Positions 25,351 through 33,828 of a DNA stretch of 64,000 nt are shown here, one piece after another. The DNA comes from JAUASW01 sp036880965 (GTDB lineage Bacteria; Pseudomonadota; Gammaproteobacteria; Burkholderiales; Burkholderiaceae_C), in assembly GCF_036880965.1 (NCBI RefSeq), contig NZ_JBAJMV010000007.1, positions 62,001 to 126,000 of the forward strand, in the 5' to 3' direction. How positions within the stretch are numbered: the first letter of the stretch is position 1; the number at the start of each line of letters is the position of its first letter. The translations under genes were made by a program, and so were the position numbers. The notes under the pieces were generated by a model. The model worked only from the letters and a program-made list of their open reading frames with translations, was not told where the DNA came from and did no database searches.

Positions 25351-25809
25351 ATGTCCCGCCGCCCTGTCTTCTTCGTGCTGATGATGTCCATGCTGCTGCA
25401 AGCAGTGTCGCTGGGCGGGCACTGGGTGGGCCGCGGCAGCCCCACCGAGACGCTGCATGATGTGCTGCACTGGTCGGGCATTTCGCACCACCATGCACAC
25501 GGGGCCAGCCTGCAGGCGGACGGGCTCCTGGCCTTCGAGTCCTTGTCTGAAGGACTGGGCCTGGCTGCTGCCTCCTCCGACCAGGACCCTCACCAGGCGC
25601 CCCACCCGGACTTTCACCAGGACCAGTCGGCGGACTCCAATCACCACATGGCCCTGGACGCTTGCCTGAGCGCCATGGGGCCCATTCCCGCCGGTGTCGA
25701 CAGCCCGACGATCCGCGCGGCCTGCAGCCGGCCCGATGCGCGCCCCGAAGCCCCACCCGCCGACCCCGAGTTGAGCGGCCCCCGCCGCCCGCCCAGACCC
25801 TTCGCCTGA
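25351..25809 (+). CDS. CzcI-like His-rich secreted leader protein of a metal-efflux operon
   Basis: 152 residues starting MSRRPVFF with a hydrophobic signal segment (to about residue 20), a HHHAH cluster and further His (HPDFHQDQ, NHHM) in an acidic, low-complexity middle, and a Pro/Arg-rich tail. Small His-rich periplasmic proteins precede czcCBA-type operons (CzcI) and are thought to modulate metal sensing. The ATG is chosen from the shared promoter block and the matching MSRRP in copy 1. The efflux outer-membrane gene follows after 71 bp. Confidence 0.65.
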   Translation: MSRRPVFFVLMMSMLLQAVSLGGHWVGRGSPTETLHDVLHWSGISHHHAHGASLQADGLLAFESLSEGLGLAAASSDQDPHQAPHPDFHQDQSADSNHHMALDACLSAMGPIPAGVDSPTIRAACSRPDARPEAPPADPELSGPRRPPRPFA

Positions 25810-25880
25810 ATTGAAGCAGCACTGCCGCGCCTGAGCTCTCGAGCCGCCGCGGCGAGCCATCACAACAGGGCTGAGGAATC

Positions 25881-27167
25881 TTGCATTGCGTCATCTGCGC
25901 GCACGCAAGCCCTGAGGAGCCCGATCTCGGCAGTATCAAATTGAAAACCAAACACAGGATCAGTACCCGCCTCGCGGTGGGCAGCGTCTGGTGCTGCATG
26001 CTGGTGTCCGCCCAGGCGGAACCGGTCACGCTGGCCGGCGCCATCGATGCGGCCTGGCAGCGCACCCAGGCCGGCGCCGCATCGCAGGCCCAGCAGCTGC
26101 GCGCCGCTGCAGAACAGAAGGCCGCCGCCAGCTTGCTGGCCGCGCCGCCGTCCCTCTCGCTGTCGCAGCGCAGCGACCGGGCCCAGGACAACCACGGTGT
26201 GCAGGAACGCGAAATCGGCGTCGCCCTGCCGCTCTGGCTGCCCGGCCAGCGGGCTGCAAAGCAGGCCGCTGCCGACGCCGAGCTCGGGCTGGCATCTGCC
26301 AGTGTTGCCCTGGCGCGTCTGCGCCTGGCCGGTCAATTGCGTGAGCTGGCCTGGAGCCTGGTCGGCCTGCGCGCCGAACTGGCTGCCAACGAGGCCCAGA
26401 GCCGCTACATGAGAGCGCTCAGCGCCGACGTTGAGCGGCGCGTCAAGGCCGGCGACCTCGCAAGCACCGATGCACTGGCCGCCCAAGGCGAAGCGCTGGC
26501 CGCCGAGGCCGAGGCGCTGGCCGTGAGGCAACGCCTGCAGGCCGAGAGCCTGCGCTGGACCGGCCTGACCGGACTGCCTGCCGATGTCGAGCCGGCAGAG
26601 GGCGAAGCGCCGCAAGCCGATGCGACGCTGGAGCAGGACCAGCACCCTGCGCTTGCGCAACTGGCGCTAGCCGCCGAAGCCGCTCGCCGCCAGCTCGAAG
26701 TGGCCCGGCGCGACCGTGCCGAAGCTCCCGAGCTGAGCCTCGCCTACCGCAGCGAGCGCGATGCCTATGGCCAGCCGCGCCAGGGCAGCATGACGCTGGC
26801 GCTGCGCGTGCCCTTCGGCATGGCGGTGCGCAACGAGCCGCTGCGTGCAGCCGCCCAGGGCGCGCTCGACCAGGCCCTGGCCGAGCAGACCCGCACCCGG
26901 CTTGAACTCGCCGCCGAACTGGCCATTGCCCGCGATGCCCTGCAGTCGGCCACGCGCCAGGCTGCGATGCAGCGCGAGCGCGCCGGCCTGCTGCGCCAGC
27001 GCAGTGCGCTGCTCGACAAGTCCTTCCGTGCCGGCGAAACCGCCTTGCCTGATTTGCTGCTCGCCGTGCAAGCCGCCGCACAGGCCGAGGCCACGCTCGC
27101 CCGCCACCAGGCCGCGCTGGGTGCCGCCCGCGCCCGCCTCCTCCAAGCTTCCGGGGTACTGCCATGA
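25881..27167 (+). CDS. outer-membrane efflux protein, TolC/CzcC family
   Basis: 428 residues, long Ala/Leu/Arg heptad-rich helices typical of the periplasmic tunnel and few beta segments (ALPLWLPGQRAAKQ, MTLALRVPFGM), repeated once in each half. The start is uncertain: TTG 25881 with GAGGA just upstream is used here; an in-frame TTG at 25941 would begin a more typical signal peptide (LKTKHRISTRLAVG...SAQA). It forms the outer part of the RND efflux system; the stop overlaps the next gene (ATGA). Confidence 0.85.
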   Translation: MHCVICAHASPEEPDLGSIKLKTKHRISTRLAVGSVWCCMLVSAQAEPVTLAGAIDAAWQRTQAGAASQAQQLRAAAEQKAAASLLAAPPSLSLSQRSDRAQDNHGVQEREIGVALPLWLPGQRAAKQAAADAELGLASASVALARLRLAGQLRELAWSLVGLRAELAANEAQSRYMRALSADVERRVKAGDLASTDALAAQGEALAAEAEALAVRQRLQAESLRWTGLTGLPADVEPAEGEAPQADATLEQDQHPALAQLALAAEAARRQLEVARRDRAEAPELSLAYRSERDAYGQPRQGSMTLALRVPFGMAVRNEPLRAAAQGALDQALAEQTRTRLELAAELAIARDALQSATRQAAMQRERAGLLRQRSALLDKSFRAGETALPDLLLAVQAAAQAEATLARHQAALGAARARLLQASGVLP

Positions 27168-27769
27168 ATCACCTTCACCATCGCCGCCTTGCCCATGCTC
27201 TGGTCCTGGCCGCCGGCCTGTGCCTGCTTGGCCCGGGCACCTCGTTCGCTTCCCCTGGTGCCCATGGGCCCAATGGCGAACACCTCGACGGCCCGGCCGC
27301 TAACCTCTCGGGTGCCGGCGTGCCGCGCCTGGAGGCGCATTCCGAACAGTTCGAACTGGTGGCTCGTCTGCAGCCGCAAAGCTTCGTGATCTACCTGAGC
27401 CGCTACGAAACCAATGAAGCGGTGCTCGGGGCCAGGCTGGACGTGGAACTGGGCGCAGTGAAGGCCGCGGCGGTGTACCAGGCCGAAGCCGGCACCTATG
27501 AGGTCAGCGACAAGAAGATGCTGGCCGAGCTGGACAAGCCTGGCACGCATGCCCTGGTGTTCACCGTGAGCGCCGGTACCGACAGCGACCTGCTGGACGG
27601 CGCGCTGGCGGTGGCCCCGCATTCCGAAGAGATCCACGAGCCGCCCGCGACCTCGCATGCGCTGCGCAACGGCCTGTACGTCGCCGGTGGCGGCGGCGCG
27701 CTGCTGATCCTGTTCGCGGCCCTGCGCCGCCGCAGTCGCCGCATGAACAACAGCTTCGGAGCCGCATGA
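27164..27769 (+). CDS. periplasmic membrane-anchored accessory protein of the HME-RND efflux system
   Basis: 201 residues: signal peptide, then ASPGAHGPNGEHLD, a beta-rich domain (~55-160), and a C-terminal helix (GLYVAGGGGALLILFAAL) with a basic tail RRRSRR facing the cytoplasm. The 14-residue motif recurs at the same position in the adaptor encoded next. It resembles a detached N-terminal domain of a CzcB-type adaptor. Coupled on both sides by ATGA overlaps. Probable periplasmic metal-binding chaperone for the pump; not named. Confidence 0.68.
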   Translation: MNHLHHRRLAHALVLAAGLCLLGPGTSFASPGAHGPNGEHLDGPAANLSGAGVPRLEAHSEQFELVARLQPQSFVIYLSRYETNEAVLGARLDVELGAVKAAAVYQAEAGTYEVSDKKMLAELDKPGTHALVFTVSAGTDSDLLDGALAVAPHSEEIHEPPATSHALRNGLYVAGGGGALLILFAALRRRSRRMNNSFGAA

Positions 27770-28893
27770 TGATCAACAAGAACCTGTTCCCGCTGCTGGC
27801 ACTGACGGGCCTCATCGCCGGCACGGCCCTGGCTTCGCCCGGCGCCCACGGCCCCAATGGCGAGCATCTCGACAGCCCCGCCGCGCTCAAGATCGACGGC
27901 CTCGCCCGCCTGCCCGACGGCAGCGTGCAAGTGCCGGTGGCCGCTCAGCGGCGCATGGGCATCCTGACCCGCTTCGTACCACTGACCGACGCCCCGGCCG
28001 CCCTGCAGCTGCCGGGCCGCGTGGTCATCGACCCGAACGCCAGCGGCCGCGTGCAGACCGTGCAAGGCGGCCGCATCGAGCCCGGCCCCAAGGGCCTGCC
28101 GGTGGCCGGCCAGACGGTGCGCAAGGGCGAGGTACTGGCCTATGTGCGCTTCCATGCCGAGCCGTTTGCCCGCGCCAATCAGCAGGCGCAATTGAGCGAG
28201 CTGGCCAGCAACCGCAAGCTGGCGGCCCAGCGCGTCGAGCGCCTGCGCACGCTGGAAGGCAGTGTGCCGCGCAAGGAGATCGAGGCCGCCGAAGCCGAAC
28301 TGGCCAGCCTCACGGACCGCGAGCGCGACGTGGGCGGCAGCCTGCAGGCCCGCGAGGCGCTGCTCGCCCCGGTGGATGGCGTGATCGCCAGCGCCTCGGC
28401 CCTGGCCGGCCAGGTGGTCGAGCCGCGCGATGTGCTGTTCGAGGTGATCGCACCGTCCCATGTGCTGGTCGAAGCCAGCACGGCGGACCCGAGCCTCGTC
28501 TCGCGCATCACCGGCGCCCGCCTGCAGGACCAGGCCGGCGTCAAGCTGAGCCTGACTGGCGCCAGCCGCGTGATGCGCGATGGCGTGCTGCCGCTGACCT
28601 TCCGCGCCCAGGCCGAGCGCGGTGGCGCGCTGCCGCTGGCCGTGGGCCAGCCGCTGGCCGTGATCGTGACGCTCAACACCCAGCTCAAGGGCTATGTCGT
28701 GCCGGCGCAAGCCGTGGTTCGCAACCCGGCCAACCAGGCCATCGTCTGGATCAAGTCGGGCGCCGAGCGCTACATCCCGCAGCCGGTGGACTACCGGCCG
28801 CTGGACAGCAACTCGGTGGTCGTGATTCAAGGCCTCGGCGATTCCAACCGCGTGGTGATGCAGGGCGCGTCCCTGATCGCCCAGATCCGTTAA
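27766..28893 (+). CDS. efflux RND periplasmic adaptor subunit (CzcB/CusB type)
   Basis: 375 residues. A signal peptide leads to ASPGAHGPNGEHLD, then a membrane-fusion core: barrel-sandwich halves around a short helical hairpin (LSELASNRKLAAQRVERL ... EIEAAEAELASL) and a beta-barrel. It links the inner-membrane pump to the TolC-type channel. Starts in an ATGA overlap and is followed 19 bp later by the pump gene. Confidence 0.9.
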   Translation: MMINKNLFPLLALTGLIAGTALASPGAHGPNGEHLDSPAALKIDGLARLPDGSVQVPVAAQRRMGILTRFVPLTDAPAALQLPGRVVIDPNASGRVQTVQGGRIEPGPKGLPVAGQTVRKGEVLAYVRFHAEPFARANQQAQLSELASNRKLAAQRVERLRTLEGSVPRKEIEAAEAELASLTDRERDVGGSLQAREALLAPVDGVIASASALAGQVVEPRDVLFEVIAPSHVLVEASTADPSLVSRITGARLQDQAGVKLSLTGASRVMRDGVLPLTFRAQAERGGALPLAVGQPLAVIVTLNTQLKGYVVPAQAVVRNPANQAIVWIKSGAERYIPQPVDYRPLDSNSVVVIQGLGDSNRVVMQGASLIAQIR

Positions 28894-28912
28894 CCGGGCA
28901 GGGCAGACCATC

Positions 28913-31900
28913 ATGTTCAACTGGATAGTCCGCTACAGCCTGCACAACAGGCTCTTCGTGCTGGCCTTCGCGGCCATGCTGCTGGTCTATGGCGCGATCA
29001 CGGCCTGGCGCACGCCGGTCGACGTGTTCCCCGACCTCAACAAGCCCTTGATCACCGTGCTCACCGAGGCCGGCGGCATGGCGCCGGAAGAGGTGGAGCA
29101 GCTGGTGACCGTGCCCATCGAGACAGCGCTCAACGGCATGCCCGGCGTGACCCGCGTGCGCTCGACCTCGGGCGTCGGCCTGGCCATCCACTACGCCGAG
29201 TTCGACTGGGGCACCGACATCTACCGCAACCGCCAGATCGTGGGCGAGCGCCTGGGTCTGGTGCGCGAGCAGCTGCCAGCCGGCATCACGCCGGTGATGG
29301 GGCCGGTGTCGTCCATCATGGGCGAGGTGATGCTGATTGCCTTGCCCCTGAAGGCGAATGACCCGAAAGCTGCCACGCCGATGCAGGTGCGCGAGTACGC
29401 TGACTTCGTGCTGCGGCCTCGCCTCTTGTCCATCATCGGCGTGTCGCAGGTCATTCCCATCGGCGGCGAGGTGCGCACCTTGCGCGTCGAGCCCGACACC
29501 GTGCGCATGGCCCAGGCCGGCGTTTCGCTGACGCAGATCCAGACGGCGCTCTCCGGCTTTGCCAGCAATGCCGGCGGCGGCTTCATCGACCTGAACAGCC
29601 GCGAGTACCTGATCCGCCACATGGCGCGCACCACGCGCATCGAAGACCTGCAGGGCGTGGCCGTGGCCTGGAAGGACGGCCGCGCCATCCTGCTCGAACA
29701 GGTGGCCAAGGTGCGCATTGCCGCTGCGATGAAGCGTGGCGACGCCGGCTACGACGGCGTGCCCGCCGTGATCGTCAGCGTGCAGAAGCAGCCTGGCTCG
29801 GACACGGTGCGCCTGACCCATCAGATCGAGACGGCGCTGAAAGAGTTGAAGGCCGGTCTGCCCGCTGGCGTCGCCGAACCCAAGGTGCTGTTCCGCCAGG
29901 CCGACTTCATCGAGGCCTCGGTGGGCAATGTGACCGAGGCGCTGCGCGACGGTGCCGTGATGGTGGCCATCGTGCTGTTCGCCTTCCTGCTGTCGGCCCG
30001 CACGACCCTGATCTCGCTGACCGCGATTCCGCTGTCGCTGGCGGTGACGGCCCTGGTCTTCGAGCTGCTCGGGCAGTCGATCAACGTGATGACGCTGGGC
30101 GGCATCGCCATCGCCATCGGTGAGCTGGTGGACGACGCCGTGGTCGACGTCGAGAACATCCTGCGGCGGCTCAAGATCAACCGTGCTGCCGGCAACCCCT
30201 TGCCGGTGCGCGAGGTGGTGCGCCAGGCCAGCGTCGAAGTGCGCTCGGGCATCGTCTACGCGACCGTCATCGTCGTGCTGGTGTTCGTGCCCCTGTTCGC
30301 GTTGCCTGGCATCGAGGGTCGCCTCTTCTCGCCCCTGGGCATTGCCTACATCGCTTCGGTGCTGGCCTCGATGGCGGTGTCGATGACGCTGACCCCGGTG
30401 CTGTGCGCCTGGCTCCTGCCGAAGATGAAGCGGCTGGACCATGAGGACAGCCCGCTGGTGCGCTGGCTGAAAAAGCATGACGCGCGCCTCCTGGCCTGGT
30501 CGTTCCCGCGCGCCCGCATGCTCGTGTCGCTGGCCACGGCCGCCGTGCTGGTGGCCGGTGCCAGCGTGGCCTTCATGCCGCGCGCCTTCCTGCCGGCCTT
30601 CAACGAGGGCTCGCTGGTGCTGGGCATGATGTTCAACCCGGGCACCTCGCTGGATGAAGCCAACCGCCTGGGCCGGCTGGCCGAAACGCTGATACGCGAA
30701 GTGCCCGAGGTGACCCAGGTGGGCCGCCGCACCGGCCGCGCCGAGCTCGACGAACATGCCGAGGGCGTGCACTCCTCCGAGATCGACGTGGACCTGAAGC
30801 GCGGTGGCCGCGACCGCGAGGCGGTGATGGCCGCGATCCGTGAAAAGCTCTCGGTGCTGCCGGCGCAAGTGGCCATCGGCCAACCGATCTCGCACCGGCT
30901 GGACCACCTGCTCTCCGGTGTGCGCGCGCAGATCGCCTTGAAGATCTACGGCGACGACATCGACACGCTGCGGGGCCTGGCCGAGCAGATGCGCCTGCGC
31001 CTCAGCCAGGTGCCGGGCCTCGTGGACCTGACCACCGAAAAGCAGGTGCTCATTCCGCAAATCACGGTGCGCCTGGACCTGCGCAAGGCGGCCCAGGCCG
31101 GTCTTGCACCCGGCGAGGCGATGCGCACGTTGCAGGCGCTGACCGATGGTGCGCACAGCGCCGAGATCGTGGACGGCCAGCGCCGCTACGACCTGGTGCT
31201 GCGCCTGCCCGACGGCCAGCGCAGCCCGCAGGACCTGGCCAGCACGCTGATCGACACACCCGCCGGCCGGCTGCCGGTGTCGGCCATCGCCACGGTGGAT
31301 GAGAGCGACGGTCCCAACCAGATCGGCCGCGAGAACAGCCGCCGCCGCATCGTCGTCTATGCCAATACCGACGGCCGCGACATGGGCAAGGTCATAGCCG
31401 ACATCCGCAAGGTGATCGGCGAGACCCGCCTGCCCGAAGGCAACTTCGTCAGCCTCGAAGGCCAGTTCCAGGCGCAGGAGCAGGCCACGCGACTGATCGC
31501 CGCGCTGTCGCTGCTGTCGCTGACCATGGTCTTCCTGGTGCTGTATTCGCGCTACCGCTCTGCCGTGCTGGCCGGTGTGATCATGGCCAATATTCCGCTG
31601 GCCCTGATCGGCAGTGTGGTGGCGATGTGGATCGGTGGCGTGAGCCTGTCGGTGGCCTCGATGGTGGGCTTCATCACCCTGGCCGGCATCGCCACACGCA
31701 ACGGCATCCTGAAGGTCAGCCACTACATCAACCTGTGCCGCTTCGAGAACGAAACGTTCAGCCAGGCCATGATCGTGCGCGGTTCGCTGGAGCGGCTCAC
31801 GCCGGTGCTGATGACGGCCCTGGTGGCCGCCTTTGCACTGACGCCGCTGCTGCTCGCGGCCGACGCCCCGGGCAAGGAAATCCTGCATCCGGTGGCCGTG

Positions 31901-32059
31901 GTGATCTTCGGCGGCCTGATCAGCTCGACCCTGCTCGACACGCTGCTGACACCGGTGGTGTTCTGGCTGGTTGGCCAGCAGCCCACGCAGCGCCTGCTGG
32001 TCGAGGTCGATGACAGGGAAGCCGAGGCGCTGGCACCTGCCGTGCGCGAGGCCTTCTGA
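28913..32059 (+). CDS. heavy-metal efflux RND pump (CzcA/CusA family)
   Basis: 1048 residues, full length for HME-RND: helix at 12-32, periplasmic loops, helices near 345-465, a second large loop, and helices near 865-1035. The helix-4 proton-relay motif is AIGELVDDAVVDVEN (about residues 400-414) rather than the DFG...DGAV form of CzcA or the AIGAMVDAAI form of CusA. The metal cannot be assigned, though Co/Ni/Zn/Cd divalent export is likely. Preceded by adaptor and channel genes; 68 bp follow before the DUF1624 gene. Confidence 0.92.
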   Translation: MFNWIVRYSLHNRLFVLAFAAMLLVYGAITAWRTPVDVFPDLNKPLITVLTEAGGMAPEEVEQLVTVPIETALNGMPGVTRVRSTSGVGLAIHYAEFDWGTDIYRNRQIVGERLGLVREQLPAGITPVMGPVSSIMGEVMLIALPLKANDPKAATPMQVREYADFVLRPRLLSIIGVSQVIPIGGEVRTLRVEPDTVRMAQAGVSLTQIQTALSGFASNAGGGFIDLNSREYLIRHMARTTRIEDLQGVAVAWKDGRAILLEQVAKVRIAAAMKRGDAGYDGVPAVIVSVQKQPGSDTVRLTHQIETALKELKAGLPAGVAEPKVLFRQADFIEASVGNVTEALRDGAVMVAIVLFAFLLSARTTLISLTAIPLSLAVTALVFELLGQSINVMTLGGIAIAIGELVDDAVVDVENILRRLKINRAAGNPLPVREVVRQASVEVRSGIVYATVIVVLVFVPLFALPGIEGRLFSPLGIAYIASVLASMAVSMTLTPVLCAWLLPKMKRLDHEDSPLVRWLKKHDARLLAWSFPRARMLVSLATAAVLVAGASVAFMPRAFLPAFNEGSLVLGMMFNPGTSLDEANRLGRLAETLIREVPEVTQVGRRTGRAELDEHAEGVHSSEIDVDLKRGGRDREAVMAAIREKLSVLPAQVAIGQPISHRLDHLLSGVRAQIALKIYGDDIDTLRGLAEQMRLRLSQVPGLVDLTTEKQVLIPQITVRLDLRKAAQAGLAPGEAMRTLQALTDGAHSAEIVDGQRRYDLVLRLPDGQRSPQDLASTLIDTPAGRLPVSAIATVDESDGPNQIGRENSRRRIVVYANTDGRDMGKVIADIRKVIGETRLPEGNFVSLEGQFQAQEQATRLIAALSLLSLTMVFLVLYSRYRSAVLAGVIMANIPLALIGSVVAMWIGGVSLSVASMVGFITLAGIATRNGILKVSHYINLCRFENETFSQAMIVRGSLERLTPVLMTALVAAFALTPLLLAADAPGKEILHPVAVVIFGGLISSTLLDTLLTPVVFWLVGQQPTQRLLVEVDDREAEALAPAVREAF

Positions 32060-32127
32060 CCCATGTTCGCTACATTCCACAGGCGCAAGCCGTCGCCCGC
32101 AAACTCCCTCAAAAGCGAGAGTCCATC

Positions 32128-33345
32128 ATGGCCAGTTCTTCAAGCATGACCCAAGGATCGGTAGCGGCGCGGCCCGCTGCGGCCCTGCAAAGCAGCGCGG
32201 CCGCGCACAAGGCTCGCATCACGTCCATCGACGCCCTGCGGGGCCTGGTGATGATCGTGATGCTGCTCGACCATGTGCGCGAAAACCTGTACCTGCACCT
32301 GAACGTCACCGACCCGATGACGCTGCCGGGCACGCCCAACGACCTGTTCTTCTCGCGGCTGGCGGCGCATTTCTGCGCACCGATCTTCGTGTTCCTGACC
32401 GGCCTGTCGGCCTGGCTCTACGCCAACCCGCCCAGCGGCGTGACTCGCAATGTGCGCGAGTTCCTGCTCAAGCGCGGCCTGCTCCTGATTGCGCTGGAGC
32501 TGACGGTGGTGAACCTGTCCTGGAACGGCACCTATCAGGTGCTCTATCTGCAGGTCATGTGGGCCATCGGCTTCACCATGGTGGCTCTGGCCTTGCTGTC
32601 GGGGCTGCCGCGCTGGGCGCTGGCAGCGCTGGGCTTTGTCATCGTGGGCGGTCACAACGCCTTCGCCGGTGTCAATGTGTCGCCCGACAGCGCCTGGTAT
32701 CCGCTGTGGACGCTGATGATGCATCGCGGCTGGCTGGTGACCGAGGGCATCGTGAAGGTCAAGGTCAGCTACCCGGCCCTGCCGTGGGTGGGCGTGATCC
32801 TGCTGGGCTATGCCTTTGCGCCGCTGTTCTCGGCGACCGTGGACAGGCTGTGGCGCCAACGCGTCCTGGTGCTGACCGGCCTGGCCTCGCTGGCCGTGCT
32901 GGCGGTGCTGCGCGGCTTCAACATCTACGGCGAGAACGCGCCCTGGACACCCGGCGCCACCACGGTGGAGACCGTGAAGTCCTGGCTCAACTTCACCAAG
33001 TACCCGCCCTCGCTCGACTTCCTGCTGATGACGGTGGGCGGCGGCGGCATGCTGACCCTGGCGGCCCTGGAGTTCCGCGACAACCGTGTCACACGCATCC
33101 TCTCCACCTTTGGCGGCGCGGCGATGTTCTATTACATCCTGCACCTCTATGTGCTGATGGTCGGCTACCGCATCATGTACGCGATCTTCGGCCCCAACCA
33201 GGGCACGCGCTTCGGTGTGGATATCGATTCGTTCTGGATTGTCTGGGTGGTCTGGCTGACCATGGTGCCCTTGCTGTACTTCCCGGTGAAGGCCTTTGCC
33301 AACTACAAGCGGCGCACGACCCTCTCCTGGGTGCGCTACTTCTGA
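32128..33345 (+). CDS. DUF1624 / heparan-alpha-glucosaminide N-acetyltransferase-like membrane protein
   Basis: 405 residues with about ten hydrophobic segments. It begins with ITSIDALRGLVMIVMLLDHVREN, the conserved first-helix pattern (RG...M..MLLDH) of DUF1624 and acyltransferase-3-like proteins, and FFSRLAAHFCAPIFVFLTG follows. Inner membrane; transfer of an acyl group across the membrane is known only for distant relatives. It follows the efflux pump but may be independent. Function open. Confidence 0.8.
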   Translation: MASSSSMTQGSVAARPAAALQSSAAAHKARITSIDALRGLVMIVMLLDHVRENLYLHLNVTDPMTLPGTPNDLFFSRLAAHFCAPIFVFLTGLSAWLYANPPSGVTRNVREFLLKRGLLLIALELTVVNLSWNGTYQVLYLQVMWAIGFTMVALALLSGLPRWALAALGFVIVGGHNAFAGVNVSPDSAWYPLWTLMMHRGWLVTEGIVKVKVSYPALPWVGVILLGYAFAPLFSATVDRLWRQRVLVLTGLASLAVLAVLRGFNIYGENAPWTPGATTVETVKSWLNFTKYPPSLDFLLMTVGGGGMLTLAALEFRDNRVTRILSTFGGAAMFYYILHLYVLMVGYRIMYAIFGPNQGTRFGVDIDSFWIVWVVWLTMVPLLYFPVKAFANYKRRTTLSWVRYF

Positions 33346-33477
33346 TCGAAGCAGTCGGGCCCCCGGGACGGCGGCCCGCATCTTGTGTCTTGGGCAGCCT
33401 GGAAATCGCAATTCCATGCTGCCGGCCGGCGCCTGAACGGCCGATGCGTAGATGGCGGCGGCCCTAAGCTTGCAGCC

Positions 33478-33828
33478 ATGGCAACTGTTGTTGAAGGCAC
33501 GCGGCGGCGCTCGCTCGCACCCGCCCTGGAACACATCCACCAGCATCTCGGCGAGCCGCTCAGGCTCGAGTTGCTGGCACAGCTGTGCGGGCTCAGCCTC
33601 TGGCGTTTCGCCCGGGTGTTTCGCCAGCGCGTGGGGACTTCGCCCTATCGCTACATCAATGAGCAGCGCATCGAGCATGCCCAGGCCCTGCTGCGCCAGG
33701 GCCTGCCGGCGGCGCGCGTTGCCAGCGAGGTCGGCTTCTTTGACCAGAGCCATCTCAACCGACGTTTCAAGCGGCAATGCGGCATGACGCCCGGCCAGTT
33801 CCAGTCGGCAGCCGAAAGCGCTGCATGA
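33478..33828 (+). CDS. AraC-family HTH-only regulator
   Basis: 116 residues, just the two-HTH DNA-binding domain: LAPALEHIHQHLGEPLRLELLAQLCGLS for the first, RQGLPAARVASEVGFFDQSHLNRRFKRQCGMTP for the second. No ligand-binding half is present, as in SoxS/MarA-type proteins. ATG 33478 fits the domain border. Its stop overlaps the start of the amidohydrolase (ATGA), suggesting the two are co-translated and the regulator acts on this or a related pathway. Confidence 0.85.
   Translation: MATVVEGTRRRSLAPALEHIHQHLGEPLRLELLAQLCGLSLWRFARVFRQRVGTSPYRYINEQRIEHAQALLRQGLPAARVASEVGFFDQSHLNRRFKRQCGMTPGQFQSAAESAA

Noticed and set aside
28751..32080. 1109-codon minus-strand open frame opposite the RND pump
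   Set aside because: Antisense shadow of a clearly real pump gene; composition is His/Gln/Arg-rich with no recognisable fold.
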